Below are positions 50,868-60,088 of a DNA stretch of 64,000 nucleotides, in pieces. The stretch covers positions 896,644 to 960,643 of the forward strand of contig JAFDWQ010000001.1 of assembly GCA_018268395.1 (NCBI GenBank), read 5' to 3'. Numbering within the stretch: the stretch's first letter is position 1; each line of letters opens with the position of its first letter. Origin of the DNA: Armatimonadota bacterium (GTDB lineage Bacteria > Armatimonadota > Fimbriimonadia > Fimbriimonadales > Fimbriimonadaceae). Under the pieces are notes generated by a model that saw only the letters and a list, made by a program, of their open reading frames with translations, had not been told where the DNA came from and did no database searches. The position numbers and the translations under genes are program-made.

Positions 50868-52181
50868 GTGTCCGACCTTTTCGACGTGCCAGGGCAGTCC
50901 GGCCTCGGACAGCCGCTCGCGGCCAGGATGCGCCCGCGAGACTTGGACGAGTTCGTCGGGCAGTCTCACATCCTTGGACCTGGTTCTGCTTTGCGACAAG
51001 CCGTGCTCGACGGCCGTCTGGGCTCGGTCGTCCTATGGGCACCGCCTGGTTGTGGCAAGACGACGCTCGCTCACATCATCGGCCATCACGCTGGAGCCTT
51101 CGTCGAAGTCCGGAGTGCGGTGACGGCCGGAGTCGCCGACGTTCGTAAGATCGCGGAGGCGGCCAAGGACCGCTTACGGATGCACGGGACGCCGACGCTG
51201 TTGCTCCTCGACGAGATCCACCACTTCAACAAATCGCAGCAGGACTCGTTGCTCGGCTATCTCGAAGACGGGACGCTGCTCTTGGTCGGGGCCACGACCG
51301 AGAACCCGTTCTTCGCATTGAACCCAGCGCTCCTGTCGCGTGCCCGCGTCCTGCCGCTTCGACCTCTCGAGCCCCAAGACGTGTCGGCCCTTGTCGAACG
51401 GGCGCTCACCGAGAAAGAAAGAGGGCTCGGCAATCTGGGGATCACCCTGCACGCCGATGCCTTGGACTTTCTCGTCCGGATGGCGAACGGGGACGGCAGA
51501 CTCGCTTTGAACGCCCTTGAAGCGGCCAGTCTGTTGACGGCGGTCGAAGGCCCTGAGGCCAGGGACGTCACCGTGCCCGTCCTGGAGCAAGTCCTCCAGC
51601 GGCAAGCGGTCCGATACGACCGACAGGGCGACTACCACTACGACACCATCTCGGCCTTCATCAAAAGCGTCCGAGGGTCGGATTCCGACGCCGCACTCCA
51701 CTATCTGGCTCGGATGATCCAAGCGGGTGAAGACCCACGTTTCATCATGCGCCGCCTACTGGTCCTTGCCAGCGAAGACGTCGGTAACGCCGAACCGCAA
51801 GGGCTGGTCGTTGCCGCCGCCGGGCTGCAGGCCGTCAGTATGTTGGGCATGCCCGAGTCGCGGATCACGCTTGCCCAAGTGACGACCTTCCTTTGCGAGG
51901 CGCCGAAGTCGAACAGGAGCTATCTCGCAATCGATAAGGCCTTGAAAGACGTCGAAGAGAAGCCCCTTCCTCCGGTTCCGATGCACCTCCGCAACGCTCC
52001 GACGAAGGGCATGGAAAAGCTGGGTCACGGACAGGGATACCTCTACCCGCACGACTTCCCGGATGCGTGGGTGAAACAGGCGTACCTCCCGGAAGGCGAC
52101 CTGGACACTCCTTACTATGAGCCGTCGGACAGAGGTTACGAAGCCCGTATGGACGAGCGCCGGAGGAGGAGGGGCGGTTAG
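50868..52181 (+). CDS. rarA: replication-associated recombination protein A (MgsA)
   Basis: 437-residue AAA+ ATPase acting at stalled replication forks. The N terminus LAARMRPRDLDEFVGQSHIL leads into Walker A APPGCGKTTLA, Walker B LLLLDEIHHFNK, GATTENPFFALNPALLSR (sensor 1), and a C-terminal tetramerisation domain with DAALHYLARMIQAGEDPRFI and KGYLYPHDF-type ending (GQGYLYPHDFPDAWVKQ). All ATPase motifs are intact. GTG at 50868 is the first start before the conserved N-terminus. Confidence 0.94.
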   Translation: MSDLFDVPGQSGLGQPLAARMRPRDLDEFVGQSHILGPGSALRQAVLDGRLGSVVLWAPPGCGKTTLAHIIGHHAGAFVEVRSAVTAGVADVRKIAEAAKDRLRMHGTPTLLLLDEIHHFNKSQQDSLLGYLEDGTLLLVGATTENPFFALNPALLSRARVLPLRPLEPQDVSALVERALTEKERGLGNLGITLHADALDFLVRMANGDGRLALNALEAASLLTAVEGPEARDVTVPVLEQVLQRQAVRYDRQGDYHYDTISAFIKSVRGSDSDAALHYLARMIQAGEDPRFIMRRLLVLASEDVGNAEPQGLVVAAAGLQAVSMLGMPESRITLAQVTTFLCEAPKSNRSYLAIDKALKDVEEKPLPPVPMHLRNAPTKGMEKLGHGQGYLYPHDFPDAWVKQAYLPEGDLDTPYYEPSDRGYEARMDERRRRRGG

Positions 52182-52205
52182 CCAGGTTTGAACCTGACCG
52201 CCAGG

Positions 52206-52217
52206 TATCCTCGACGT
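52206..52217 (+). promoter_or_regulatory. -10 hexamer that fixes the start of the 110-residue protein
   Basis: TATCCT at 52206-52211, exactly 6 bases, then ATG at 52218. An in-frame ATG at 52188 would lie upstream. Confidence 0.55.
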
Positions 52218-52550
52218 ATGTCGCGCGTCAAAGAAGGCGATCGGGTCCGTGTCGTCTCTCGACCGATCACGGAGCAGGACCGCACCGTCTACGGGTACTA
52301 CGAGCACATGAAGGGGCTCACCGGGATCGTCGAGAACGTGTACGGCAAGGACGAGGTCGCCGTCAAGGTCGATCTTGACTGCCTGCCGAAAATCCCGGCC
52401 GATCTTCATAAAGACGCGACCCGTCGGATGCGCGAGCGCTTCACGGAATCGGTCGGTGAGGAAGCCCGGAAACAGCTCTCCAAAGAAGAACTCGAGTTCG
52501 TACCGCACTACATGTTGCTCGTCCGCGCCGAGGACCTCGAGAAGGCCTAA
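52218..52550 (+). CDS. conserved hypothetical protein with KOW/SH3-like start
   Basis: 110 residues. It begins VKEGDRVRVVSRPITEQDRT and contains MKGLTGIVENVYGKDEVAVKV, which resembles a KOW- or SH3-type beta barrel, followed by a charged helical C-terminus (ARKQLSKEELEFV). No catalytic motif or membrane segment is visible. I do not recognise an assigned function. ATG at 52218 is preferred from promoter spacing. Confidence 0.6.
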   Translation: MSRVKEGDRVRVVSRPITEQDRTVYGYYEHMKGLTGIVENVYGKDEVAVKVDLDCLPKIPADLHKDATRRMRERFTESVGEEARKQLSKEELEFVPHYMLLVRAEDLEKA

Positions 52551-52596
52551 GCGTCCAGAACCAACTTACGCCCCGATCGCGTCCTGGAAGGCGTCG

Positions 52597-53412
52597 ATGC
52601 CTGACACCGCCAACTTCTTCGTTTCGCTGGCGCTGATCCCCGTCATGGGCTTTGCGGCGGTTTGGATCGTCTCACGGATGGTCCAAGGTGACCTTGGCGT
52701 CGCACCCGGACTCGGGGGGCTTTGCGTCTTGGTCGCCCTCATGATGATCGCCGTCCTCGTCCCGGAACAGCGGATGACGGCACCGGTCTTCCTGGTGACC
52801 GTCGTGACGATGGCCTTCTTCCCGTTCGCCGAGACCTATCTGGAACGGATCGGACTCGACAGTGCGGAGACGGACAGGCTGGACCGGGCCCACCGAGAGC
52901 TCGCCGTCAGGCCAGAGAACGTCCCCGCGCGTTTCGATCTGGCCCGTGCGCTCTACGACCGTGGCCTTTCCGGCCATGCGATCGCCTTGGCCGAAGACGC
53001 TCTGAACGGCCTGTCGGCCCACATGGACCCCTTGACGAACCGGTCTCAAAGGGACCTCTTCGTCAACGAGGACATCATGGTGAAGAAGTGGCGCCGCGAC
53101 CTCAAAGACCCGCGGGCCTTCGATCCTGTCAAGTGTCCGGACTGCGGCGCTCAAAACCCTCCAGGACACCTGGCGTGTGCGAAATGTAAGGGGCCCTACC
53201 TTCTGACGCTCGCCCGAAAGGCGGACCGCCAGGGACGGATCATCGGCAGGCTCCTGACCGGATGGTCGCTGACGGCCGCACTGCTCGTCGGGTGCGCATG
53301 GATCGGGGTCTCCGTGAAGTGGCCGGACAACGCGGGCTTCATCGCGGCCCTGATCGCGGCGATCGGCGGCGTCATGACTTGGCTGTTCCGTCCACGGACC
53401 CTCCGCGGCTAA
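52597..53412 (+). CDS. membrane protein with TPR-like and zinc-ribbon segments
   Basis: 271 residues. Two N-terminal helices (FFVSLALIPVMGFAAVWIVS and GLGGLCVLVALMMIAVLVP) are followed by a soluble TPR-like stretch (AHRELAVRPENVPARFDLAR), a zinc ribbon CPDC-x12-CAKC, and two C-terminal helices (LTGWSLTAALLVGCAWIGVS, FIAALIAAIGGVMTWLF). The soluble part lies between two pairs of helices. GGAAGG 6 bases before ATG at 52597 is a good Shine-Dalgarno sequence. Function unknown. Confidence 0.65.
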   Translation: MPDTANFFVSLALIPVMGFAAVWIVSRMVQGDLGVAPGLGGLCVLVALMMIAVLVPEQRMTAPVFLVTVVTMAFFPFAETYLERIGLDSAETDRLDRAHRELAVRPENVPARFDLARALYDRGLSGHAIALAEDALNGLSAHMDPLTNRSQRDLFVNEDIMVKKWRRDLKDPRAFDPVKCPDCGAQNPPGHLACAKCKGPYLLTLARKADRQGRIIGRLLTGWSLTAALLVGCAWIGVSVKWPDNAGFIAALIAAIGGVMTWLFRPRTLRG

Positions 53413-53454
53413 GCGACCGTGCCTTGGGCCGTCCTCGTTTGAACCTGAACAAGG

Positions 53455-53469
53455 CATAATAACGGCAAA
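53455..53469 (+). promoter_or_regulatory. -10 hexamer close to the yebC start
   Basis: CATAAT at 53455-53460, 9 bases, then ATG at 53470; the leader would be 1-3 bases. Confidence 0.5.
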
Positions 53470-54213
53470 ATGGCAGGCCATTCTAAGTGGAAGAACATCC
53501 GGCTGCGCAAGGGCAAGCAGGATGCGATCCGAGGCAAGCTCTTTACGAAGCTGGCCCGTGAGATCATCGTCGCAGCCCGAATGGGCGGCGGCGACCCGGA
53601 CACGAACGCGCGGCTACGGTTGGCCGTCGAAAAGGCGAAAGAGAACTCGGTCCCCAAGGACAACATCGAGCGGGCGATCGCCAAAGGCTCTGGCGGCGGT
53701 GAAGGGACCAACTACGAAGAGATCCTCTACGAGGGTGTCGGTCCGGGAGGGGTCGCGTTCATGGTCGAGGTCTACAGCGACAACCGGAACCGGACGGTCG
53801 GCGAACTTCGCCACGCGTTCACGAAGGGTGGTGGTGCCCTCGGCGAGAACGGCAGCCAAGCGTGGCAGTTCAAACACTGCGGTCAGATCGTCGTCGAGAA
53901 GTCCGACACGGACGAGGAGACTTTGACGATGGCCGCTCTCGACGCCGGTGCCGAGGACGTCGTCGCGGACGAGGAGACGTTCACCGTCACGACGCCGATC
54001 GCCAATCTGCACGCCTGTAACGATGCGCTCAAGTCGGCCGGGATCCCGACCCACGACGTGGGACTGACGCGGATGCCGACGAACTTCGCGACCCCGGACG
54101 CTGACGATCTTCGCAGAGTGGTCCGGCTCATCGAGGCGCTCGAAGATCTGGACGACGTCCGGGAGACGTTCGTGAACGTCGACATCCCCGAGGAGATCTT
54201 CGCCGACGCCTGA
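53470..54213 (+). CDS. yebC: YebC/PmpR-family protein
   Basis: 247-residue DUF28 protein. The invariant start MAGHSKWKNIRLRKGKQD is present, then RLRLAVEKAKENSVPKDNIERAI, YEEILYEGVGPGGVAFMVEVY and the acidic middle domain (FKHCGQIVVEKSDTDEETLT). The family was described as a transcriptional regulator and more recently as a translation factor that relieves ribosome stalling; the latter fits its broad conservation. No ruvC neighbour is here. Confidence 0.94.
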   Translation: MAGHSKWKNIRLRKGKQDAIRGKLFTKLAREIIVAARMGGGDPDTNARLRLAVEKAKENSVPKDNIERAIAKGSGGGEGTNYEEILYEGVGPGGVAFMVEVYSDNRNRTVGELRHAFTKGGGALGENGSQAWQFKHCGQIVVEKSDTDEETLTMAALDAGAEDVVADEETFTVTTPIANLHACNDALKSAGIPTHDVGLTRMPTNFATPDADDLRRVVRLIEALEDLDDVRETFVNVDIPEEIFADA

Positions 54214-54249
54214 GGTCGGATCGGCCGTGGGCGAACCGGGGTGGGACAT

Positions 54250-55344
54250 ATGAGCGCGACCGCAGAACCTGTCGGCCGTGTCGGGACGCCTTGGGTGACC
54301 CTGATCCTGATCGGGCTCAACTTCGTCGTCTCCCTCCTCGCCACGCTCGATCCGAACCTTCGTCTGGAACTTGCATTCGAGCCCGGCCGGCCCAGCCTCT
54401 TCACGGCTTTGGCGAGCCTCTTCCTTCACGCCAACACGCTCCACCTCCTCGGCAACATGGTGTTCCTCGCAGCGGTCGGCCCGAGGGTCGAGTCCGTGGC
54501 CGGCCGGACAGCGTACGGCTTGATCTACGTCATCGGCGGTGCAGCAGGCGTGCTGGCCCATTGGGTGGTCTCCCGCGCGGTCGGCGGGACGCCTTTGATG
54601 GGCGCCAGCGGGGCGATCGCGTCGTGCGCCGGCTATTGTGCGGTGCGGTTCATGAGCAGGCGGGTGCCTCTCGCCCCCAAACTCAGCGTGACCGTCGGCA
54701 CCGTCACCCTGGTCTGGGTCGCCCTTCAAGCGATCGGGGCGTTCGTGAAGGTCGGCGAACAGCACAGCGGTGGGCCGGCGTTCTGGACCCATCTTGTCGG
54801 ATTCGGTGCCGGCCTCCTCCTCAGCCTGCTGTTCAGGGCCCCGCAGCAAGCCCGGCGTCAGTTCGGCCACGACGTCCTGGAGCAAATGACCGAACGGGGC
54901 CCGGCCGCCCTCGCCCAGGCGGCCGAACGCCACCTCGCCGAACATCCGGACGATACGAAAGCCTTGAACGACCTGGCCTCGGCCGCCAACCAAATGGGCG
55001 ACCGTGAGCAAGAGTCGGGCGCCCTTCTCCGGTTGCTCGACCTCTTGCCGACCCCTTCCCAACCGAACGTCCTCGAACGCCTGGAAGCCTGCGGCGCCTT
55101 GGGGGCGCTCCCGGCCGTCCGACGTCTCAAACTGGCGGAGACGCACAAAGCGACCCGCCCCGACGTCTCCAAGCGGCTGTCGTACAGCATCGACGAATCG
55201 GATCCGCTCCGTCCTGAAGCTCTGCTGGCTCTGGCGACGTTGGAAGAGGGCGAAGGTCGGGACGCGGTGACCGCCGAACTCCGCGAACGGTTCGCTTTGC
55301 ACCCGGCGACCGAGATCGCGAGGCAAAAGGGGCTGCTCCGATGA
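54250..55344 (+). CDS. rhomboid-family intramembrane serine protease with TPR-like tail
   Basis: 364 residues. The rhomboid core spans residues about 10-200: FLHANTLHLLGNMVFL, the catalytic Ser in MGASGAIASCAG, and the catalytic His in FWTHLVGFGAGLLL. The C-terminal 160 residues are helical and repeat-like (AERHLAEHPDDTKALNDLAS, PTPSQPNVLERLEACGALGA), possibly TPRs that present substrates. ATG at 54250 begins the conserved region; GTG at 54241 is an alternative. The stop overlaps the next gene by 4 bases. Confidence 0.88.
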   Translation: MSATAEPVGRVGTPWVTLILIGLNFVVSLLATLDPNLRLELAFEPGRPSLFTALASLFLHANTLHLLGNMVFLAAVGPRVESVAGRTAYGLIYVIGGAAGVLAHWVVSRAVGGTPLMGASGAIASCAGYCAVRFMSRRVPLAPKLSVTVGTVTLVWVALQAIGAFVKVGEQHSGGPAFWTHLVGFGAGLLLSLLFRAPQQARRQFGHDVLEQMTERGPAALAQAAERHLAEHPDDTKALNDLASAANQMGDREQESGALLRLLDLLPTPSQPNVLERLEACGALGALPAVRRLKLAETHKATRPDVSKRLSYSIDESDPLRPEALLALATLEEGEGRDAVTAELRERFALHPATEIARQKGLLR

Positions 55345-56027
55345 CGTTAAAACAGCGCTGGAGGAACGTCCGTCCTTACATCCTGGCGCCGTTGATCTAC
55401 TTGATCGCCAGGTCGTTGAACCTGACATGGAGGATCCGGGTCGAAGGGTTCGACCGGATCGCCAAGCTTCCGGGCGGGGCCATCTACGCCGGTTGGCACG
55501 GGCGCACCATGGTCGCGGCCAGCTTCTTCCGCAAGAAGGGCGTTTGGACGATCATCAGTCAGAGCAAAGACGGAGACATGCAGGACACGATCTTCCGGAA
55601 GTTCGGCTTCAATACGATCCGTGGATCGACAGGCAGGGGCGGGGTCAAGGCCGCGATCGAGTCCATCGAGGTCCTCAAGAAAGGGGCGGTGATGGCGTTT
55701 ACGCCCGACGGTCCCCGCGGTCCGAGCGGGATCGTCCAGGGCGGCATCATGCTGATGGCGAAGAAGTCCGGGGCTTGGTTGGTACCTGTCGGCGTTTCGG
55801 CCGACCGGCGGTGGCTGGTCAAGACTTGGGACCGTTACATGGTGCCGAAATGGTTCGCACGGTGCACGATGGTCTTCGGGGAGCCCTTCCAGATCCCTTC
55901 GGACGCCAGCGAACAGGAGGTCGAGGCCTACCGGCTCAGGCTGGAACAGGAGATGCACCGGCTTCAGGACGAAGCCGAAGCCAAGATGGGGCACGGCAGT
56001 GCCGAGGCCGCAGCAGCGACGACTTAA
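55341..56027 (+). CDS. DUF374 lysophospholipid acyltransferase-like protein
   Basis: 228 residues of the DUF374/LPLAT family, related to lipid A or lipoprotein acyltransferases. The landmarks are the GWHGRTM His motif, ISQSKDGDMQDTI, TIRGSTGRGGVKAAI, FTPDGPRGPSGIVQGGIMLM and LVPVGVSAD. A hydrophobic N-terminal stretch (PYILAPLIYLIARSLNL) anchors it. With lpxA it suggests lipid A or a similar lipid is acylated here. ATGA overlap with the rhomboid gene implies coexpression. The 3' end overlaps recX by 4 bp. Confidence 0.85.
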   Translation: MTLKQRWRNVRPYILAPLIYLIARSLNLTWRIRVEGFDRIAKLPGGAIYAGWHGRTMVAASFFRKKGVWTIISQSKDGDMQDTIFRKFGFNTIRGSTGRGGVKAAIESIEVLKKGAVMAFTPDGPRGPSGIVQGGIMLMAKKSGAWLVPVGVSADRRWLVKTWDRYMVPKWFARCTMVFGEPFQIPSDASEQEVEAYRLRLEQEMHRLQDEAEAKMGHGSAEAAAATT

Positions 56028-56473
56028 AACTCCGTATCCGGAAACGCCTCGGCAAGGGCCGCCCTCGTCGCTTCCTCCCCAAAACCTTTGGACGTCAAAG
56101 ACCGCGCAGCCTTTCTCGGATCGGAGAAGCGTTTCGTGCGGAGCCAGGCTTTGGCGGCTTCCGATTCGTCCGCTTCGGAGTACGCGGTCATGGCTCGGTC
56201 CAGCACCGCTTCGTCGACCCCGCGCCGCTCCAGCTTGGCCGCGACCTTGAGCCGGCCGTCGAATCTCTGCGACTTGGCGAGTTCGGCCTCCCGGTCGGCG
56301 AGCCGCTCGTCCATCACGAACTTCTTAGACTTGCAGTAAGCCACGATCCGTTCGAGTTCGGCCTCTTCGACGCCCTTCTTGGCCAAGAACGACCGTAGCT
56401 CCGCTTCCGACTTTTCGCTAGCCGCGAGGTATCGAAGGGCCGGGCCCAAGGCGGGGTCTGGACCGGCGCTCAC
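56024..56473 (-). CDS. recX: recombination regulatory protein RecX
   Basis: 149-residue helical protein that binds and modulates RecA filaments. It has the three-helix repeat organisation: [40 protein letters not shown], and a third block [17 protein letters not shown]. It overlaps the recA stop by 4 bases, the common recA-recX arrangement that lowers RecX relative to RecA. Confidence 0.9.
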   Translation of the reverse strand: MSAGPDPALGPALRYLAASEKSEAELRSFLAKKGVEEAELERIVAYCKSKKFVMDERLADREAELAKSQRFDGRLKVAAKLERRGVDEAVLDRAMTAYSEADESEAAKAWLRTKRFSDPRKAARSLTSKGFGEEATRAALAEAFPDTEF

Positions 56474-57516
56474 TCTTCGATCGCGGCAACGGCCGTGGCC
56501 GGTTCCGGCTTGGCCAATAGCTTGGCCCGGATCTTGGATTCCAGTTCGGCCCTCACTTCGGCGTTCGTGTCAAGGTACTCCCTGGCGTTGTCCCGACCCT
56601 GCCCCAGCCGGACCTCGCCGTAGTTGTAGTACGTACCGGCCTTGGTGATGTGGCCCAGTTCGACGGCTTGGTCGAGGACTTCGCCCGACTTGCTGATGCC
56701 GTGTCCGAAGATCACGTCGAATTCGGCCTGCCGGAAGGGCGGGGCGACTTTGTTCTTCACGACCTTCACCTTCGTCCTGGCGCCATAGGCTTCCGTGCCG
56801 TTCTTCAAGAACTCGCCGCGCCGGACTTCCAACCGGACGGAGGCCCAGAATTTCAGGGCCCGTCCGCCAGGGGTCGTCTCGGGGTTGCCGAACATGACGC
56901 CGATCTTCTCGCGGATCTGGTTGATGAAGATCGCGGACGTCTTGGTCTTGTTGAGGGAGCCGCCCAACTTTCGAAGGGCTTGGGACATCATCCTCGCTTG
57001 AAGGCCGACGTGACTGTCGCCCATGTCGCCTTCGATCTCGCTCTTGGGGACGAGGGCGGCGACCGAGTCGAGGACGACGATGTCCATCGCCCCGGAACTG
57101 ATCATGGCGTCCATGATCTGGAGCGCCTCTTCGCCCGTGGTCGGTTGGGCGACGTAGAGTCGGTCCACGTCGACGCCAAGGGTCTTCGCGTACTCCGTGT
57201 CGAGCGCGTGCTCCGCGTCCACGAACAAGGCCATGCCGCCGGACTTCTGGGCTTCGGCCACACAGTGAAGGGCCAGCGTCGTCTTGCCGCTCGACTCCCC
57301 TCCGTAGATCTCCGTGATCCTGCCGCGGGGGAGGCCACCGACGCCAAGGGCGATGTCGAGGCTGAGCGAACCCGTAGAAACGGCGTCCACCTGCTCCGTC
57401 GTCCCTTCTCCGAGCCGCATGATCGTGCCTTTGCCAAAGCTCTTCTCGATCTGCTGGAGCGCCAGCTCCAAGGCCCTTTCCCGATCCGTCATGCCGTTTT
57501 TCTCCGTGGTCGCCAT
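56470..57516 (-). CDS. recA: recombinase RecA
   Basis: 348-residue DNA strand-exchange protein and SOS co-protease. Walker A is [10 protein letters not shown], then [21 protein letters not shown], Walker B region [20 protein letters not shown], loop 2 and [21 protein letters not shown]. Length is typical. ATG at 57516 has GAGG 7 bases upstream and a conventional promoter 30 bases upstream, in contrast to the leaderless pattern of most other genes here. recX follows with a 4-base overlap. Confidence 0.97.
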   Translation of the reverse strand: MATTEKNGMTDRERALELALQQIEKSFGKGTIMRLGEGTTEQVDAVSTGSLSLDIALGVGGLPRGRITEIYGGESSGKTTLALHCVAEAQKSGGMALFVDAEHALDTEYAKTLGVDVDRLYVAQPTTGEEALQIMDAMISSGAMDIVVLDSVAALVPKSEIEGDMGDSHVGLQARMMSQALRKLGGSLNKTKTSAIFINQIREKIGVMFGNPETTPGGRALKFWASVRLEVRRGEFLKNGTEAYGARTKVKVVKNKVAPPFRQAEFDVIFGHGISKSGEVLDQAVELGHITKAGTYYNYGEVRLGQGRDNAREYLDTNAEVRAELESKIRAKLLAKPEPATAVAAIEE

Positions 57517-57546
57517 CGTCTGCCTCGTCCGGAAACAGTAGACATC

Positions 57547-57575
57547 AATTTACCATAGGTTGGTTGACGAATCAA
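57547..57575 (-). promoter_or_regulatory. sigma-70-type promoter of recA
   Basis: TTGATT (57575-57570) and TAAATT (57552-57547) on the minus strand are separated by exactly 17 bases. The -10 is 30 bases from the ATG, giving a leader of about 24 bases that contains GAGG. No clear LexA operator was found. Confidence 0.6.
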
Positions 57576-57634
57576 GGCCTTGTCGTGTGAAACCGGGATA
57601 CGGGCCCTTCCTTTAAGGGAGGGCGCTTCCGTTC

Positions 57635-60079
57635 GTGCGGCGGCCCCTCGTCTTTGGCGTAGACTCGGGCCGCCTGAAAAACCTGCTCGCACTCGCACTG
57701 GCGCTGACGGGCTTGACCGCGACCGCGCAACAGACCGTCATCCGCATGATGGCGGGGCCTGCGTTCGGCATTCCCCCGAAGGACGACCCGAACCCGCGCA
57801 ACCTCACCCGCAGGGCGGTTTTCGACGAGTTCCACCGTCAGAACCCGGACGTCCGCGTCGTCAACGCGGGCGGTCTGGAAATGGTCGGAGACCAGGCCGA
57901 GGTCAATTTCCTGATGTCGATGGCGGGCGATACCGCACCCGACGTGTTCTACGTCAACTTCCGACAGTACTTCAACTACATCGACCAAGGCTTCTGCCGC
58001 CCCCTCGACGACCTCCTCGACGCCGATCCGGACTCGAAACGGCGCGTGCTCCCCGAGGTCGAAAAGGTCTTGCGCCACTACGACGGACGCATGTACGCGA
58101 TGCCGTTCTATCAGGTCGCCCAAGCGCTGTACTACCGCAAGGACCATTTTCGGGAAGCCGGGCTCGATCCGAACGAACCGCCCCAAGACTGGGAGCAGTT
58201 CCTCGCTTACGGACGCAAACTGACCGAGCGCGGCGGAAGGAACGGATTCGTCTTCGAACAGGGACTCGGCGGGAAGGGTTACTGGTGGACGAACTTCGTC
58301 TGGCAAGCGGGCGGCGAGGTCCTCCAGCCCGCCGACCGCGGCTATTCCCGAGCGGTCGTCGGTTCGCCTGAAGCGGCGAAAGCCCTGGACTTCTATCGCA
58401 GGCTGGTCCGAGAAACGTGGACCGGGGCGGACGGCAAGACGTACGGTCCGGTCGCATCGATCTCGAGCGATTGGAGCCGGGACGTCCGCGAGGGCCGGAT
58501 CAGCATGTGGTTCGCGTACACGAACGACGTGCTTCTGAGCATCAGTGACCTACCGCCCTCCCAGATCGGCGTCGCGGCCCTTCCCGCCGGGCCCGCAGGA
58601 CGGGCCAACGAGATCAACTCCGGCATGTGGGCGGTCAGTTCACAGGTCAAGGATCCGAAGAAGATCGAAGCCTGCTGGAGGTTCATCAAATTCTTCGTCA
58701 GCCAAGAAGCCGCCCGCGTCCAGACCGAAAAACTCGTCGAACTGGGACTCGGCAGTCTCGTCAACCCGGTGCTTTTGAAAAAGTTCGGGCACAGCGACAT
58801 CGCTGAGGCCATCGATCCTGGTTATGTCGAAGCGAACGTCGAAGTCTGGAAGACAGGTCATCCGGAGCCGTACGGACGGAACTCGCAGCAGGTCTACGAG
58901 TTCTTGGACCTCGCCCTCGACCGGGCGAAACTGCAGGACACGCCTTCCCTTCAAATCCTAAAAGACGTCGAAGCCGAGATGAACAAGCGGCTGCTCGGCT
59001 ATATCGAGCCGCAGGAACTCGCGGCCAAGAGACAGACTGTTGCGATATCGATAGGTTTTATCGGAATTATTGGATTGATCCTCGGAATTACGGCGCTCCG
59101 AAAGGCACGGCGCACGTTGGCGGTCTACGAAGACAGGCTACCGGCGGGGTCGGACCGGAAACGTGTGCTCCGGTTTGTCGCCGCTTGCCTGTTGCCCGCC
59201 GGTCTCAGCATGCTCGTATGGGCGTACTATCCCTTGCTCGCGGGCCTTGTCATCGGCTTCCAGGACTACAGGATCGTTCAAGGCACGAAGTGGGTCGGGC
59301 TTGACAACTTCGTCTCCGTCTTGACGCAACCCGTCTTCTACCACGCGGTGCTCAACTCGTTCCTGTACGTACTGCTGACGATCGGAATCGGCTTCCTCTT
59401 ACCGGTCGCATTGGCCGTCGCCCTGAACGAGATCACGCGGTTCCAACTTCTGTTCCGGACGCTCTTCTATCTTCCGGCCATGACGAGCGGCGTCGTGATC
59501 TCCTTCCTCTGGCGGCAGATCTATGACAAAAAGCCAGAGGGCCTCCTGAACCAACTTGTGGCTCCCTTCGCGCCCGCTTTGAACCCCGTGCTCGACGCGT
59601 TCCACGGCCCTCATTTGACGGCGGCCAACGACTGGCTGGGCGATCCCAAGCTCGCCCTCCTCGCCGTCGTGATCCCGGGGATCTGGGCCGGTGCAGGGCC
59701 AGGCTCGATCCTCTATCTCGCCGCCCTCAAGAACATCCCCGACGAACGCTACGAAGCCGCCGATCTCGACGGAGCCTCGTGGGTCCAGAAGCTATGGAGG
59801 ATCACGATGCCGGGGCTCAAGCCTCTCATGCTCATCAACCTGCTCGGCGTGTTCATCGGCGGATTTAAAGCGATGGACAACGTGTTCATCTTGACCAAGG
59901 GCGGACCGCTCTACGCGACGCACACCATCGGCCTCGAAGTCTGGAAGAACGCGTTCATGTACCTCAAGTTCGGGTACGCGACCGCTGCCGCTTGGGTCAT
60001 GGGCGCGATCCTGATCGGCTTCACCGTCACGCAGATCCGGTACCTGACGCGCCTGCGTTTCGGGACGGCGAAGGTCTGA
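57635..60079 (+). CDS. solute-binding protein fused to a MalF-type ABC permease
   Basis: Up to 814 residues. Residues about 15-480 are a family 1 extracellular solute-binding protein with a signal peptide (KNLLALALALTGLTATA), AGDTAPDVFYVNFRQYFN and MYAMPFYQVAQALYYRKD. A helix follows (about 485-505), then a complete sugar-type permease (about 520-814) with FLYVLLTIGIGFLLPVALAV and the ATPase-coupling loop YEAADLDGASWVQKLWRITM. Binding and transport parts are normally separate, so this is a fusion, probably for oligosaccharides. No MalG or ATPase gene is adjacent. The GTG at 57635 is the first start; a CTG at 57674 is discussed separately. Confidence 0.88.
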   Translation: MRRPLVFGVDSGRLKNLLALALALTGLTATAQQTVIRMMAGPAFGIPPKDDPNPRNLTRRAVFDEFHRQNPDVRVVNAGGLEMVGDQAEVNFLMSMAGDTAPDVFYVNFRQYFNYIDQGFCRPLDDLLDADPDSKRRVLPEVEKVLRHYDGRMYAMPFYQVAQALYYRKDHFREAGLDPNEPPQDWEQFLAYGRKLTERGGRNGFVFEQGLGGKGYWWTNFVWQAGGEVLQPADRGYSRAVVGSPEAAKALDFYRRLVRETWTGADGKTYGPVASISSDWSRDVREGRISMWFAYTNDVLLSISDLPPSQIGVAALPAGPAGRANEINSGMWAVSSQVKDPKKIEACWRFIKFFVSQEAARVQTEKLVELGLGSLVNPVLLKKFGHSDIAEAIDPGYVEANVEVWKTGHPEPYGRNSQQVYEFLDLALDRAKLQDTPSLQILKDVEAEMNKRLLGYIEPQELAAKRQTVAISIGFIGIIGLILGITALRKARRTLAVYEDRLPAGSDRKRVLRFVAACLLPAGLSMLVWAYYPLLAGLVIGFQDYRIVQGTKWVGLDNFVSVLTQPVFYHAVLNSFLYVLLTIGIGFLLPVALAVALNEITRFQLLFRTLFYLPAMTSGVVISFLWRQIYDKKPEGLLNQLVAPFAPALNPVLDAFHGPHLTAANDWLGDPKLALLAVVIPGIWAGAGPGSILYLAALKNIPDERYEAADLDGASWVQKLWRITMPGLKPLMLINLLGVFIGGFKAMDNVFILTKGGPLYATHTIGLEVWKNAFMYLKFGYATAAAWVMGAILIGFTVTQIRYLTRLRFGTAKV

Positions 60080-60088
60080 CGGGTCCGG

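Noticed and set aside
53614-55428. 604-codon minus-strand frame
   Set aside because: It is antisense to yebC and the rhomboid gene, both strongly supported, and has reverse-complement composition.
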